Assembly: GCA_946478985.1 (NCBI GenBank)
Contig: CAMLDZ010000093.1
Span: 1 to 11,934, forward strand
DNA length: 11,934 nt
Direction of reading: 5' to 3'
From: an uncultured Solimonas sp.
GTDB lineage: Bacteria; Pseudomonadota; Gammaproteobacteria; Nevskiales; Nevskiaceae
Below the pieces are notes generated by a model, which ran no database searches, was not told the origin of the DNA, and saw only the letters and a program-made list of their open reading frames with translations. Within the stretch, counting starts at the first letter, position 1. Each line of letters begins with the position of its first letter. The position numbers and the translations under genes are program-made. Shown here piece by piece: positions 1 through 7,192 of this stretch.

Positions 1-548
<548 letters not shown>

Positions 549-566
549 TCGAGCTGGAGAGCCCAT

Positions 567-992
567 ATGGCCAACATCCACATCGACATCGTCAGCGCCG
601 AAGGTGCGATTCACTCCGGTGAAGCGACCATGGTGTTTGCGCCGGCGGAAATGGGCGAGGTCGGCATCGCGCCGCGTCACGCCCCGCTGTTGACGCGTCT
701 CAAGCCGGGCACCGTTCGCGTCAAGACGCCGGACGGGCAGGAGCTGCCGTTCTTCGTCGGCGGCGGCATCCTCGAGATCCAGCCGTATCTGGTCACGGTC
801 CTCGCCGACACCGCGATGCGCGCCAAGGATGCCGACGAGGCTGCCGCGCTCGCGGCCAAGCAGGCGGCGGAAGAGAAGCTTGCCGGCGCCAAGGCCGACA
901 TCGACCTCGCGCGTGCGCAGGCGGAGTTGATCGAGGCGGCGGCGCGCCTGGAGTTCGTCAAGAAGATCAAGGGCGGCTCGGGCGCTCACTGA
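567..992 (+). CDS. atpC: ATP synthase F1 subunit epsilon
   Basis: This is the epsilon subunit of F1Fo ATP synthase, part of the central stalk with gamma. It couples rotation and can inhibit ATP hydrolysis. The protein has 141 residues, the usual size (E. coli about 139). Residues 1 to about 87 form the beta-sandwich domain, with the family signatures SAEGAIHSGEATMV and MGEVGIAPRHAPLLTRLKPG. Residues from about 90 onward are an Ala/Glu/Lys-rich helical hairpin, the mobile inhibitory arm. The ATG has a GGAGA Shine-Dalgarno at 556-560, 6 nt upstream. The gene follows atpD by 18 nt as the last gene of the atp operon, and a perfect-stem terminator begins about 22 nt after its stop. No anomaly seen. 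Confidence 0.97.
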   Translation: MANIHIDIVSAEGAIHSGEATMVFAPAEMGEVGIAPRHAPLLTRLKPGTVRVKTPDGQELPFFVGGGILEIQPYLVTVLADTAMRAKDADEAAALAAKQAAEEKLAGAKADIDLARAQAELIEAAARLEFVKKIKGGSGAH

Positions 993-1014
993 GCGTTCAC
1001 TGACGCAGAGGTAG

Positions 1015-1038
1015 AAAGGCGCCGTCGGGCGCCTTTTT
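1015..1038 (+). terminator. Rho-independent terminator of the atp operon
   Basis: A perfect 9-bp stem, AAAGGCGCC (1015-1023) pairing with GGCGCCTTT (1028-1036), has a GTCG loop and a run of five T at 1034-1038. It lies just past the atpC stop and should end atp transcription, separating it from the genes that follow. Confidence 0.9.
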
Positions 1039-1049
1039 GCTATATGCGC

Positions 1050-1080
1050 TTGAAATCCATGCTTAGCATGGCCATATATT
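1050..1080 (+). promoter_or_regulatory. Candidate promoter with a dyad in its long spacer (MerR-like layout)
   Basis: The stretch 1040-1146 is AT-rich compared with its surroundings and sits between a terminator and a + strand gene, so it should hold a promoter. A -35-like TTGAAA (1050-1055) is separated by 19 nt from a -10-like TATATT (1075-1080). The spacer is almost filled by a perfect 7+1+7 dyad, CCATGCT-T-AGCATGG (1057-1071). A dyad inside an overlong 19-20 bp spacer is the known layout of promoters controlled by MerR-family activators. Assigning one here is inference, because no MerR gene is present in the window. A second possible promoter is TTGCTT (1080-1085), 17 nt, TAAAAG (1103-1108). 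An 8-bp palindrome CTTCGAAG lies at 1083-1090. Confidence 0.4.
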
Positions 1081-1146
1081 TGCTTCGAAGATCGCACATT
1101 TGTAAAAGTATGCGGTCAGAGTGGTCTGCCTAATTTTGCTGAACCG

Positions 1147-1545
1147 ATGATTTCGACGATTCACAGACAGTGGTATCGCTCGTCGCTGGCACGCCTGTGG
1201 GTGTTGCTGCTGAGCCTCGCCATGTTCTGGGTCAGCGGTGCGACCATGGCCGGCGCTTCGCTGGCCACCGCCTGCTCGATTTCAAAGCAGCAGTGCACGA
1301 TCTCCGTGCAGAAAACAGGCGCCGGCCAAGTCAAGCAGATCGCCCTCCCGGATCAGGCGCCGGACGGCGAATACGAAGAAGAAGGCCGCGCCATCCAGCT
1401 CGTCGCGCCGATGGACGAACTGGAAGCCAACAACGGCCCCCGCCGCGCGCCATCGGTGTACTTCGCCAAGCGCATCCTGCTGGAATCCGATTCCACGCCG
1501 TTGCCGCATCGACCTGACGAGCTGTTGCGCCCCCCGATCGCCTGA
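1147..1545 (+). CDS. Small exported hypothetical protein
   Basis: I do not recognise this 132-residue protein. The N-terminus looks like a signal peptide or membrane anchor: basic residues R7, R11 and R16, then a hydrophobic run of about residues 17-30, then small residues with possible signal peptidase I sites after A37 or A42. Two cysteines follow (C43, C50) and could form a disulfide outside the cytoplasm. C43 is preceded by LATA, a poor lipobox, so lipidation is unlikely but not excluded. The rest is polar, with an acidic patch (GEYEEEG) and a Pro/Arg-rich tail. Third codon positions are strongly G/C, as in the neighbours, which supports real coding. No good Shine-Dalgarno precedes the ATG at 1147, so the start is uncertain. 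It lies upstream of the carbonic anhydrase in the same direction, with a 160-nt gap, so co-transcription is possible but unproven. Confidence 0.65.
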   Translation: MISTIHRQWYRSSLARLWVLLLSLAMFWVSGATMAGASLATACSISKQQCTISVQKTGAGQVKQIALPDQAPDGEYEEEGRAIQLVAPMDELEANNGPRRAPSVYFAKRILLESDSTPLPHRPDELLRPPIA

Positions 1546-1705
1546 AGCCGATCCCTTCGCGGCGGATGCTCCGTCGCGCGGGCGCCTGTTCCTCCAATTC
1601 AATCGTTTTTTTTAACGTGTCGTTGCCGACGCGAGCGCTGCCGTGTGACCACGGCGGGCCGCGGCGACGACCCTCATGTATCAACCCTGCCTGGGAGAAA
1701 ATTTG
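1546..1705 (+). other. Intergenic gap and leader before the carbonic anhydrase gene
   Basis: This 160-nt stretch holds no convincing gene. A run of eight T (1606-1613) follows no good GC-rich hairpin, so I do not call a terminator. A small hairpin, GCCGTG (1640-1645) with CACGGC (1650-1655) and a TGAC loop, lies about 50 nt upstream of the carbonic anhydrase start. No clear sigma70 promoter was found, so the gene could be read from upstream or from an unrecognised promoter here. Confidence 0.4.
1693..1698 (+). promoter_or_regulatory. Ribosome binding site that fixes the carbonic anhydrase start
   Basis: GGGAGA lies 7 nt before the ATG at 1706. It falls inside the longer reading that begins at ATG 1676, which has no such site. 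It therefore supports 1706 as the true start, which also gives the usual family N-terminus and residue numbering. Confidence 0.75.
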
Positions 1706-2401
1706 ATGGATCGTCTGATCAAGGGCTTCAAGCAATTCCGCGACACCACCTATCCGCAGCGTAAGGAGCTGTTCGAGAAGCTGGCCGCCTCGCAGAACCC
1801 GCACACGATGGTGATCACCTGCGCCGATTCCCGTGTGATCCCCGAGCTGTTCACCAGCAGCAATCCGGGCGACCTGTTCGTCTGCCGCAACGTCGGCAAC
1901 ATCGTGCCGCCGTACGCGCAGTTCACCGGTGGCGTGTCGGCGGCGATCGAGTACGCCGTCACCGCCTTGGGTGTGAAGGACATCGTCATCTGCGGCCACT
2001 CGGATTGCGGCGCCATGAAGGCGCTGGCCAAGTCCGACGAGCAGCCGGGGCTGCCCGCCGTCAGCGCCTGGCTGCGACATGCGCACGTGGCCAAGCGTGT
2101 CGTCGAGCACAACTACGCCTGCGACTGCGCCGCCGATCATCTGGACACCCTGACCGAAGAGAACGTCATCGCCCAGATCGACCACATCCGCACGCATCCG
2201 TCGGTGGCGGCGCGTCTGGCTGCCGGCCAGGTGCGCGTGCACGGCTGGGTCTACAACATCGAGAACGGCACCATCAAGGCGTACTGCCAGCGTCGCAAGC
2301 GCTTTGTGCCGATCGAGGAGTACTTGATGAACGATGGCGGCGACGCCCCTCAGGACATCGAGCCGCCGCGTCGTGTCGCTGCCATGGGAGGTGCCCGATG
2401 A
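1706..2401 (+). CDS. can: Beta-class carbonic anhydrase
   Basis: This enzyme interconverts CO2 and bicarbonate, using zinc, in the cytoplasm. It is 231 residues from the preferred ATG at 1706, whose start is set by the GGGAGA site. The zinc ligands of the beta class are all present: C39 with the catalytic D41-R43 pair in TCADSR, and H98 and C101 in ICGHSDCGAM. Other family landmarks are PELFTSSNPGDLFVCRN (46-62), VGNIVPPY (63-70) and HGWVYNIENG near the C-terminus. It resembles the CynT-type branch, and the gene symbol is given in that general sense. The final codons overlap the SulP start (ATGA), implying translational coupling. With the transporter next door, the likely job is to capture or supply bicarbonate. 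No cyanase gene is visible, so a cyanate-related role is not supported. Confidence 0.95.
   Translation: MDRLIKGFKQFRDTTYPQRKELFEKLAASQNPHTMVITCADSRVIPELFTSSNPGDLFVCRNVGNIVPPYAQFTGGVSAAIEYAVTALGVKDIVICGHSDCGAMKALAKSDEQPGLPAVSAWLRHAHVAKRVVEHNYACDCAADHLDTLTEENVIAQIDHIRTHPSVAARLAAGQVRVHGWVYNIENGTIKAYCQRRKRFVPIEEYLMNDGGDAPQDIEPPRRVAAMGGAR
2386..2392 (+). promoter_or_regulatory. Ribosome binding site of the SulP gene inside the carbonic anhydrase gene
   Basis: GGGAGGT lies 5 nt before the ATG at 2398, within the last codons of the carbonic anhydrase gene. Together with the ATGA stop/start overlap it indicates coupled translation of the two proteins. Confidence 0.75.
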
Positions 2402-3948
2402 CCGCATCTGCAGCGCCGGCAAGCTACATTGACGAATTCCGCAAGGGCTTCGGCCAGAATGTGCTGGCGTCACTCGTGGTGTTCCTGGTGGCCTTGCCGC
2501 TGTGCATGGGCATCGCCATCGCATCGGGTGCGCCGCCGGTCACCGGCCTGATCACCGGCATCGTCGGCGGCATCATCGTCGGCTTCTTCGCCGGTTCCCC
2601 GCTGCTGGTCAGCGGCCCGGCGGCTGGTCTGGCGGTGCTGGTCTATGAGCTGATCCAGCAATACGGCCTGATCGCGCTGGGTCCGGTCGTGCTGCTGTCC
2701 GGCGTGATTCAGCTGGCCGCGGGCCTGGCGAGGATCGGCGTGTGGTTTCGCGTCGTCTCGCCAGCCGTGGTCAGCGGCATGCTTGCCGGTATCGGCATCC
2801 TGATCATCGCCTCGCAGCTGCACGTGATGTTCGATGCGCTGCCGATGCCGCACGGTCTGCAGAACTTCGGCAAGTTTCCGGAGCGTCTGTTCACGGCGAT
2901 CAGCGACGGCGTCGGTATCGCTGCCGCTCTGCTCGGCCTGGCGACGATCGTGATCATGCTGGCCTGGGAGAAGCTGCGGCCGCATGCGCTGCGCCATATC
3001 CCGGGCGCGCTGCTGGCGGTGGTCACGGTCACGCTGGTCGCGCAGTTCGGCAATCTGGACGTCAACCGCATCAATCTGCCGGAGAACCTGTTCGCTGCCG
3101 TCAAGGTGCCGGGGCCGGACCTGCTGGCGCTGTTCGCGGTGCCGGGCATCTGGGTGTCGGCATTGGTGTTCGCGTTCATTGCCAGCGCCGAGACCTTGCT
3201 GTCGGCGGCGGCGGTCGACCGCATGCACAACGGTGCGCGCACCAAGTACGACAAGGAGCTGGTTGCACAGGGCGTCGGCAACACGATCTGCGGTTTGCTC
3301 GGAGCGCTGCCGATGACCGGTGTGATCGTGCGCAGCGCCGCCAATGTGCAGGCCGGTGCCACCTCGCGACTGTCGACGATCCTGCACGGCACCTGGATGC
3401 TGCTGTTCGTGCTGGCGCTGCCATGGCTGCTGCGCATGACACCGGTCGCCGCGCTCGCCGGCATCCTGGTCTTCACCGGCTTCAAGATGATCAATCCGAA
3501 GCAGATGCGCGAGCTGTCGCAGTACGGCAAGGGCACGCTGGCGGTGTTCGCGATCACCGCGATCACCATCGTCGCCACCGATCTGCTGGTCGGCGTCGTC
3601 ACCGGCTTCGCCATCTCGCTGCTGCGTCTGGCGCTGCGGGCGGCCTCGGTGCATCTGAGCCTGAAGCCGAACGGTGAGCACTCGTACCTGTTGCGGCTGG
3701 TCGGCTCCGCGACCTTCCTGGCGGTGCCGAAGCTGGCGCGTGCGCTGGAAACCGTTCCGCCCAACACGGTCGTGCATCTGGACATCAGCCGTCTGTCGCA
3801 CATCGACCACGCCTGTCTGGTGCTGCTGCGCGACTGGCAGCGCACGGCCGCGTCGACGGGCTGCAAGCTGGTGATCGACGAAGAGACGCTGGAAGCCAAG
3901 GCCGAGAGCAACGGCGGCCGGCGGGCGATTGTCGAAGCCTTGAGCTGA
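2398..3948 (+). CDS. SulP (SLC26) family inorganic anion transporter, probably bicarbonate
   Basis: This is an inner-membrane anion transporter of 516 residues with the usual SulP layout: a short cytoplasmic N-terminus, many hydrophobic segments across about residues 22-415, and a short C-terminal STAS domain from about residue 428. Family landmarks are MGIAIASGAPPVTG (37-50), AGSPLLVSGPAAGLAVLV (65-82), the segment around SAETLLSAAAVDRM (263-276) and GALPMTGVIVRSAANVQAGA (302-321). E265 and S269 appear to align with the D and T that bind Na+ in the cyanobacterial bicarbonate carrier BicA; this is from memory and needs an alignment. The STAS core reads HIDHACL where many STAS proteins have IDSSGL, so the usual phosphorylatable serine is missing. 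Substrates in this family include sulfate, bicarbonate, chloride and dicarboxylates. Bicarbonate is inferred here from the coupled carbonic anhydrase gene, since SulP-carbonic anhydrase fusions and pairs are known. Confidence 0.93.
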   Translation: MTASAAPASYIDEFRKGFGQNVLASLVVFLVALPLCMGIAIASGAPPVTGLITGIVGGIIVGFFAGSPLLVSGPAAGLAVLVYELIQQYGLIALGPVVLLSGVIQLAAGLARIGVWFRVVSPAVVSGMLAGIGILIIASQLHVMFDALPMPHGLQNFGKFPERLFTAISDGVGIAAALLGLATIVIMLAWEKLRPHALRHIPGALLAVVTVTLVAQFGNLDVNRINLPENLFAAVKVPGPDLLALFAVPGIWVSALVFAFIASAETLLSAAAVDRMHNGARTKYDKELVAQGVGNTICGLLGALPMTGVIVRSAANVQAGATSRLSTILHGTWMLLFVLALPWLLRMTPVAALAGILVFTGFKMINPKQMRELSQYGKGTLAVFAITAITIVATDLLVGVVTGFAISLLRLALRAASVHLSLKPNGEHSYLLRLVGSATFLAVPKLARALETVPPNTVVHLDISRLSHIDHACLVLLRDWQRTAASTGCKLVIDEETLEAKAESNGGRRAIVEALS

Positions 3949-3991
3949 GCACGGCGAAGAAAGGCTGCAGCGTCTGCTGCGGCGAGGTTCG

Positions 3992-4021
3992 GGGCGGCGC
4001 GCAAGCGCCGCCCTTCTTTTT
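3992..4021 (+). terminator. Rho-independent terminator after the SulP gene
   Basis: A perfect 9-bp stem, GGGCGGCGC (3992-4000) with GCGCCGCCC (4005-4013), carries a GCAA (GNRA) tetraloop and is followed by a T-rich tail (4014-4021, one C). It closes the carbonic anhydrase-SulP unit and separates it from glmU. Confidence 0.9.
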
Positions 4022-4102
4022 GGGCGGGGCGGCAGCGCACGTGCAGCGTTAAACTGCGGCGCAATCGCCTTGCCCATCGCCTCGTCCGGACCGTTCAGCG
4101 CC
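4022..4102 (+). promoter_or_regulatory. Probable glmU promoter and leader region
   Basis: Because a strong terminator lies just upstream, glmU needs its own promoter in these 81 nt. The only -10-like element seen is TAAACT (4050-4055). No convincing -35 is spaced from it. There is no good Shine-Dalgarno before the ATG at 4103. Confidence 0.35.
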
Positions 4103-5503
4103 ATGACCCGCCCCTTGCACGCCATCGTTCTCGCTGCCGGCCAGGGCACGCGCATGAAAAGCGCCAGACCCAAAGTGCTGCAGGAGATCGCCGGCAAGCC
4201 GATGCTGGGCCACGTGATCGACACCGCCACCGCCGTCGGCGCTGCAGCCGTGCATGTGGTCGTCGGCCACGGTGCCGAGCAGGTGCAGCAATGGGCGGCG
4301 CGCCGTTACGCGGAGGCGGCGGGCTCGGCGGTCGCGCTGCACTGGGCCGAGCAGCGCGAACAACTCGGCACCGCGCATGCGGTGCTGCAGGCGCTGCCGG
4401 CGCTGCCGGCCGAAGCGCAGGTGCTGATCCTTTACGGGGACGTGCCGCTGACACCGGCTGCCACGCTGCAGGCACTGCTGGACGCCGGGCGCGACACGCT
4501 GGCACTGCTGACGACCGAGCTTGCCGAGCCCGCCGGCTATGGGCGCATCGTCCGCAATGCGCAGGGCGAGATCGTCGCCATCGTCGAGGACAAGGACGCG
4601 ACACCGGCGCAGCGTGCGATCCACGAGATCAACACCGGCCTGATGAGCGCGCCGGCCATGCTGCTGCGGCGCTGGCTGCCGCGGGTCGGCAACGCCAACG
4701 CCAAAGGCGAGTATTACCTCACCGACATCGTCGCGATGGCGGTGACCGAGCAGCGGCCGGTGGCATCGGTGCGCGCCGCTGCCGATGAAGTCGAAGGCGC
4801 CAACGATCGCCTGCAGCTGGCGCGGCTGGAGCGCCTGCAGCAACGCCGTCAGGCCGAGACCTTGCTGCGCCAGGGAGTGTCACTGGCAGATCCGGAGCGC
4901 TTCGATTTGCGTGGCGAGCTGCGTCATGGTCGTGACGTCTTCATCGATGTCGGCTGCGTGCTGGAAGGCGAGATCGAGCTGGGCGAGGGCGTGCGCATCG
5001 GCCCGCATTGCGTGCTGCGTAACGTGCGGCTCGGCGCCGGCAGCAGCGTCGCCGCGCATTCGGTGCTGGAGGACTGCGTCGCCGGCGCCGACTGCCGCAT
5101 CGGTCCGTTCGCGCGCGTGCGCCCCGGCACGCAGTTGGGCCGCGAGGTGCACATCGGCAATTTCGTCGAAGCCAAGAACGCCCGGATCGCCGATGGCGCC
5201 AAGGCCAATCATCTCGCCTATATCGGCGACAGCGAGATCGGGGCAAGGACCAACATCGGCGCCGGCGTGATCACCTGCAACTACGACGGAGCCAACAAGC
5301 ACCGCACGGTCATCGGCGCCGATGTCTTCGTCGGCTCCGACACGCAGCTGGTGGCGCCGGTCAGTGTGGGCGACGGTGCGACCATCGCCGCCGGTTCGAC
5401 GATCACGCGCAGCGTGCCCCCGGGCGGCCTGACGCTGGCGCGCCCGCGCGAGCAGCGCACCATCGCCTCCTGGAAGCGGCCGGGCAAGAAGCCGAAAAGC
5501 TAG
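4103..5503 (+). CDS. glmU: Bifunctional GlcNAc-1-P uridyltransferase / GlcN-1-P acetyltransferase
   Basis: GlmU makes UDP-GlcNAc in two steps: acetylation of glucosamine-1-phosphate and then uridylylation. The product feeds peptidoglycan and lipid A. The protein is 466 residues from ATG 4103 (E. coli 456). The N-terminal Rossmann-like domain shows LAAGQGTRMKSARPKVL (10-26), with the nucleotide-binding loop and K24. LYGDVPL follows, with D113 as the metal-binding aspartate. The C-terminal left-handed beta-helix shows hexapeptide repeats from about residue 265, the catalytic histidine H370 in KANHLAYIGD, and then NIGAGVITCNYDGANKHRT and VFVGSDTQLVAPV. An upstream in-frame TTG at 4070 would add 11 residues before the family N-terminus and is not preferred. 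Its TAG stop shares a CTAG with the stop of the convergent gene. In many relatives glmU directly follows atpC. Confidence 0.97.
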   Translation: MTRPLHAIVLAAGQGTRMKSARPKVLQEIAGKPMLGHVIDTATAVGAAAVHVVVGHGAEQVQQWAARRYAEAAGSAVALHWAEQREQLGTAHAVLQALPALPAEAQVLILYGDVPLTPAATLQALLDAGRDTLALLTTELAEPAGYGRIVRNAQGEIVAIVEDKDATPAQRAIHEINTGLMSAPAMLLRRWLPRVGNANAKGEYYLTDIVAMAVTEQRPVASVRAAADEVEGANDRLQLARLERLQQRRQAETLLRQGVSLADPERFDLRGELRHGRDVFIDVGCVLEGEIELGEGVRIGPHCVLRNVRLGAGSSVAAHSVLEDCVAGADCRIGPFARVRPGTQLGREVHIGNFVEAKNARIADGAKANHLAYIGDSEIGARTNIGAGVITCNYDGANKHRTVIGADVFVGSDTQLVAPVSVGDGATIAAGSTITRSVPPGGLTLARPREQRTIASWKRPGKKPKS

Positions 5504-6102
5504 GCCTCTGCGCGGCGCGGCAGTGCTTGCAGATCGGCCGGCGTGTCGATGTCGAAGCGGGCATGCGGCAGCGGCAGGCGCCGCACCCGCGCAGCCTGCT
5601 CGTGCAGCAGGCCGCGCGCGCCGGCAGCGCCGGACAGCGCGCTCAGTGCAGCGAAGTCGCCACGGGGAAACAGGCAGGGCGGACCGACCGCCTCGCCGTG
5701 GTCGGCGGCGATGATCGCCCCGGGCTCGGCGGCGTGGGCGGCGCACAGGGCGTGCAGATCCTCGGTGTCGACCAAGGCCTGGTCGGCCAGCAGGATCAGC
5801 ACCGCCTCCGTGTCCGCTTGTGCGCGCAGCAGGGCGCGGATGCCCAGCGCGATCGAGCCGCCCATGCCGGCAGACCAGCCGGCGTTGTCGACGATCTGCA
5901 GCGGCAGCGCATCGAGCTGCCGGACGACCTGATCGCTGTCGGCACCGACCACCACCCAGGTGGGCAGGCCGGCGGCAAGCGGCACCATGGCGCTGCGCCG
6001 CACCAGCGGTATGCCGTCGATCGGCAGCAGCTGCTTGAGGCTGCCATAGCGGCTGGCGTTACCGGCGGCGAGCAGCAGGGCGGCGATGCGGCTCAAGCGC
6101 AT
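5500..6102 (-). CDS. MocA-like molybdenum cofactor nucleotidyltransferase
   Basis: This 200-residue NTP-transferase (MobA/MocA family) most likely attaches a nucleotide, typically CMP, to molybdopterin for a molybdenum hydroxylase. LLLAAGNASRYGSLKQLLP (9-27) is the family nucleotide-binding loop, with K23. NAGWSAGMGGSIALG (73-87), LADQ with metal-binding D107, GPPCLFPR (140-147) and DIDTPADL (184-191) follow the MocA pattern. The usual GDxGAR motif reads GAAGAR (158-163), so an acidic residue is replaced by alanine. The chosen ATG at 6102 lies one base after the XdhC stop, with GGTGA just upstream. A 20-residue longer reading is possible but adds non-family sequence. It is the last gene of the iorA-iorB-xdhC operon, which points to the IorAB enzyme as its client. 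CMP versus GMP specificity cannot be proven here. Confidence 0.88.
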   Translation of the reverse strand: MRLSRIAALLLAAGNASRYGSLKQLLPIDGIPLVRRSAMVPLAAGLPTWVVVGADSDQVVRQLDALPLQIVDNAGWSAGMGGSIALGIRALLRAQADTEAVLILLADQALVDTEDLHALCAAHAAEPGAIIAADHGEAVGPPCLFPRGDFAALSALSGAAGARGLLHEQAARVRRLPLPHARFDIDTPADLQALPRRAEA

Positions 6103-6103
6103 T

Positions 6104-7183
6104 TCACCGGTGGATCGGTGCGCCGTGCGCGCTGAGCGCGCCGCCGTCGTGGCCGTTGGCAACGGCGAGCATCTCGGCAGCGATCGCCAGCGCGATCTCC
6201 TCCGGCGTCTCCGAGCCGATATCGAGTCCAGCCGGGGCGCGCAGCTGCGTGGCGCTCATGCCGGTGCCCTCGAACAGCCGCGCCGCACGCTGCCGCGCGC
6301 CGATCGCCCCGAGGTAGGCCAGCGGCAGCGCCTTGAGCGCCTGCAGGTATTCGATGTCCTGGCCCAGGTTGTGGGTGACGACGACGGCGAAGCTGCGCTT
6401 ATCGTAGCGGCGCAGCTCGCCGATGCGGGACGGCGCACAATGCAGGAACGCCGCGCCCTGCGGCAGCTCGACGCCGATACGCGCGCTGTCATCGCCTGCC
6501 GTCAGCTGCACCTCCCAGCCGAGCGTCAGCAGCAGGCGCGCCAGTGCCAGCGAGGTGGCGTTGATGCCGGCGATCAGCGCGAACAGCGGCGCTTGCAGCG
6601 ATTCCAGCATCACCTCGGCATCGCCGATCATCTCGATGCGCGGCTTGAAGCCGGCCGGCAGCCCCTGCAGGCGCGAGCGGATTGCGGCGCTGAGCGCCGG
6701 ATCCGCAAGTTCGTCGTACGTGCCGGCGTCATGGATCAGCAGTCGGCGTGGCCGTTGCAGCGGCTGGGCGCCGTCGCGCATCACGGTGGCCAGCGTGCCG
6801 GTTTCGCGAGCCGCGAGGCATGCGGCCACGCCTTCGGCGAAGCGCCAGTCAGCAGGCTGGCGTAGCGGCTCGATCAGCACTTCCAGTTCGCCGCCGCAGC
6901 CCATCTCGACCATGACGTCAAAGTTGTGCTGGCGGCTGTACTGCACGCGGCGCATCAAGCCACTGGCGATCACCTGCTGCGCGTGTGCGGCGATATCGCG
7001 TTCCGGACAGCCGCCGGACAGACCGCGGACCAGCCGGCCATCGCCGTAGACCAGCATGCGCGCGCCGGCACGGCGAAAGGTGGAGCCGCTGGTCTGGGTC
7101 AGCGTCACCAGCGCGGCACCTTGCGGCGTCGGCAAGCCGCGCAGCGCCGCCAGCAGCGGCGCGAACTCCTGCGGGGTGTTCAC
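6104..7183 (-). CDS. XdhC/CoxI-family molybdenum cofactor maturation factor
   Basis: XdhC-family proteins bind the molybdenum cofactor, protect it during insertion of the terminal sulfur, and hand it to a xanthine-dehydrogenase-type enzyme in the cytoplasm. The protein has 359 residues. The N-terminal XdhC/CoxI domain shows [13 protein letters not shown] (31-43), [10 protein letters not shown] (55-64) and [13 protein letters not shown] (94-106). The C-terminal XdhC_C Rossmann domain shows a hydrophobic strand and turn [17 protein letters not shown] (203-219), THNLGQD (270-276), [10 protein letters not shown] (290-299) and [16 protein letters not shown] (319-334). The glycine motif is AGIN where relatives often have GAGH or GAGN followed by D. 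The start is GTG at 7183, 9 nt after the iorB stop, with no strong ribosome site, suggesting coupling. The stop lies 1 nt before the MocA start. The placement points to IorB as the client enzyme. Confidence 0.92.
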   Translation of the reverse strand: MNTPQEFAPLLAALRGLPTPQGAALVTLTQTSGSTFRRAGARMLVYGDGRLVRGLSGGCPERDIAAHAQQVIASGLMRRVQYSRQHNFDVMVEMGCGGELEVLIEPLRQPADWRFAEGVAACLAARETGTLATVMRDGAQPLQRPRRLLIHDAGTYDELADPALSAAIRSRLQGLPAGFKPRIEMIGDAEVMLESLQAPLFALIAGINATSLALARLLLTLGWEVQLTAGDDSARIGVELPQGAAFLHCAPSRIGELRRYDKRSFAVVVTHNLGQDIEYLQALKALPLAYLGAIGARQRAARLFEGTGMSATQLRAPAGLDIGSETPEEIALAIAAEMLAVANGHDGGALSAHGAPIHR

Positions 7184-7192
7184 GCGTCAGCG

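Noticed and set aside
1606..1613. T-run after the hypothetical gene as a terminator
   Set aside because: No stable GC-rich hairpin directly precedes the eight T, only a weak CGTT/AACG flank.
1676..1705. Upstream ATG for carbonic anhydrase
   Set aside because: It would add ten residues without a ribosome site and would cover the strong site that serves ATG 1706.
2005..2397. N-terminal extension of the SulP reading frame, giving 647 residues
   Set aside because: The added part is an Arg-rich shadow of carbonic anhydrase. ATG 2398 has a strong GGGAGGT site and gives a normal SulP N-terminus, so this is not a fusion.
1331..2524. 397-codon open frame on the - strand
   Set aside because: It is antisense to carbonic anhydrase and the hypothetical gene, and crosses two intergenic regions without any recognisable protein feature.
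4070..4102. TTG start for glmU
   Set aside because: It adds residues before the conserved N-terminus, uses a rare start codon, and has no ribosome site.
2470..4230. 586-codon open frame on the - strand
   Set aside because: It runs antisense to the SulP gene and across its terminator into glmU, is rich in Arg/Gln/Asp/His, and shows no domain or ribosome site.
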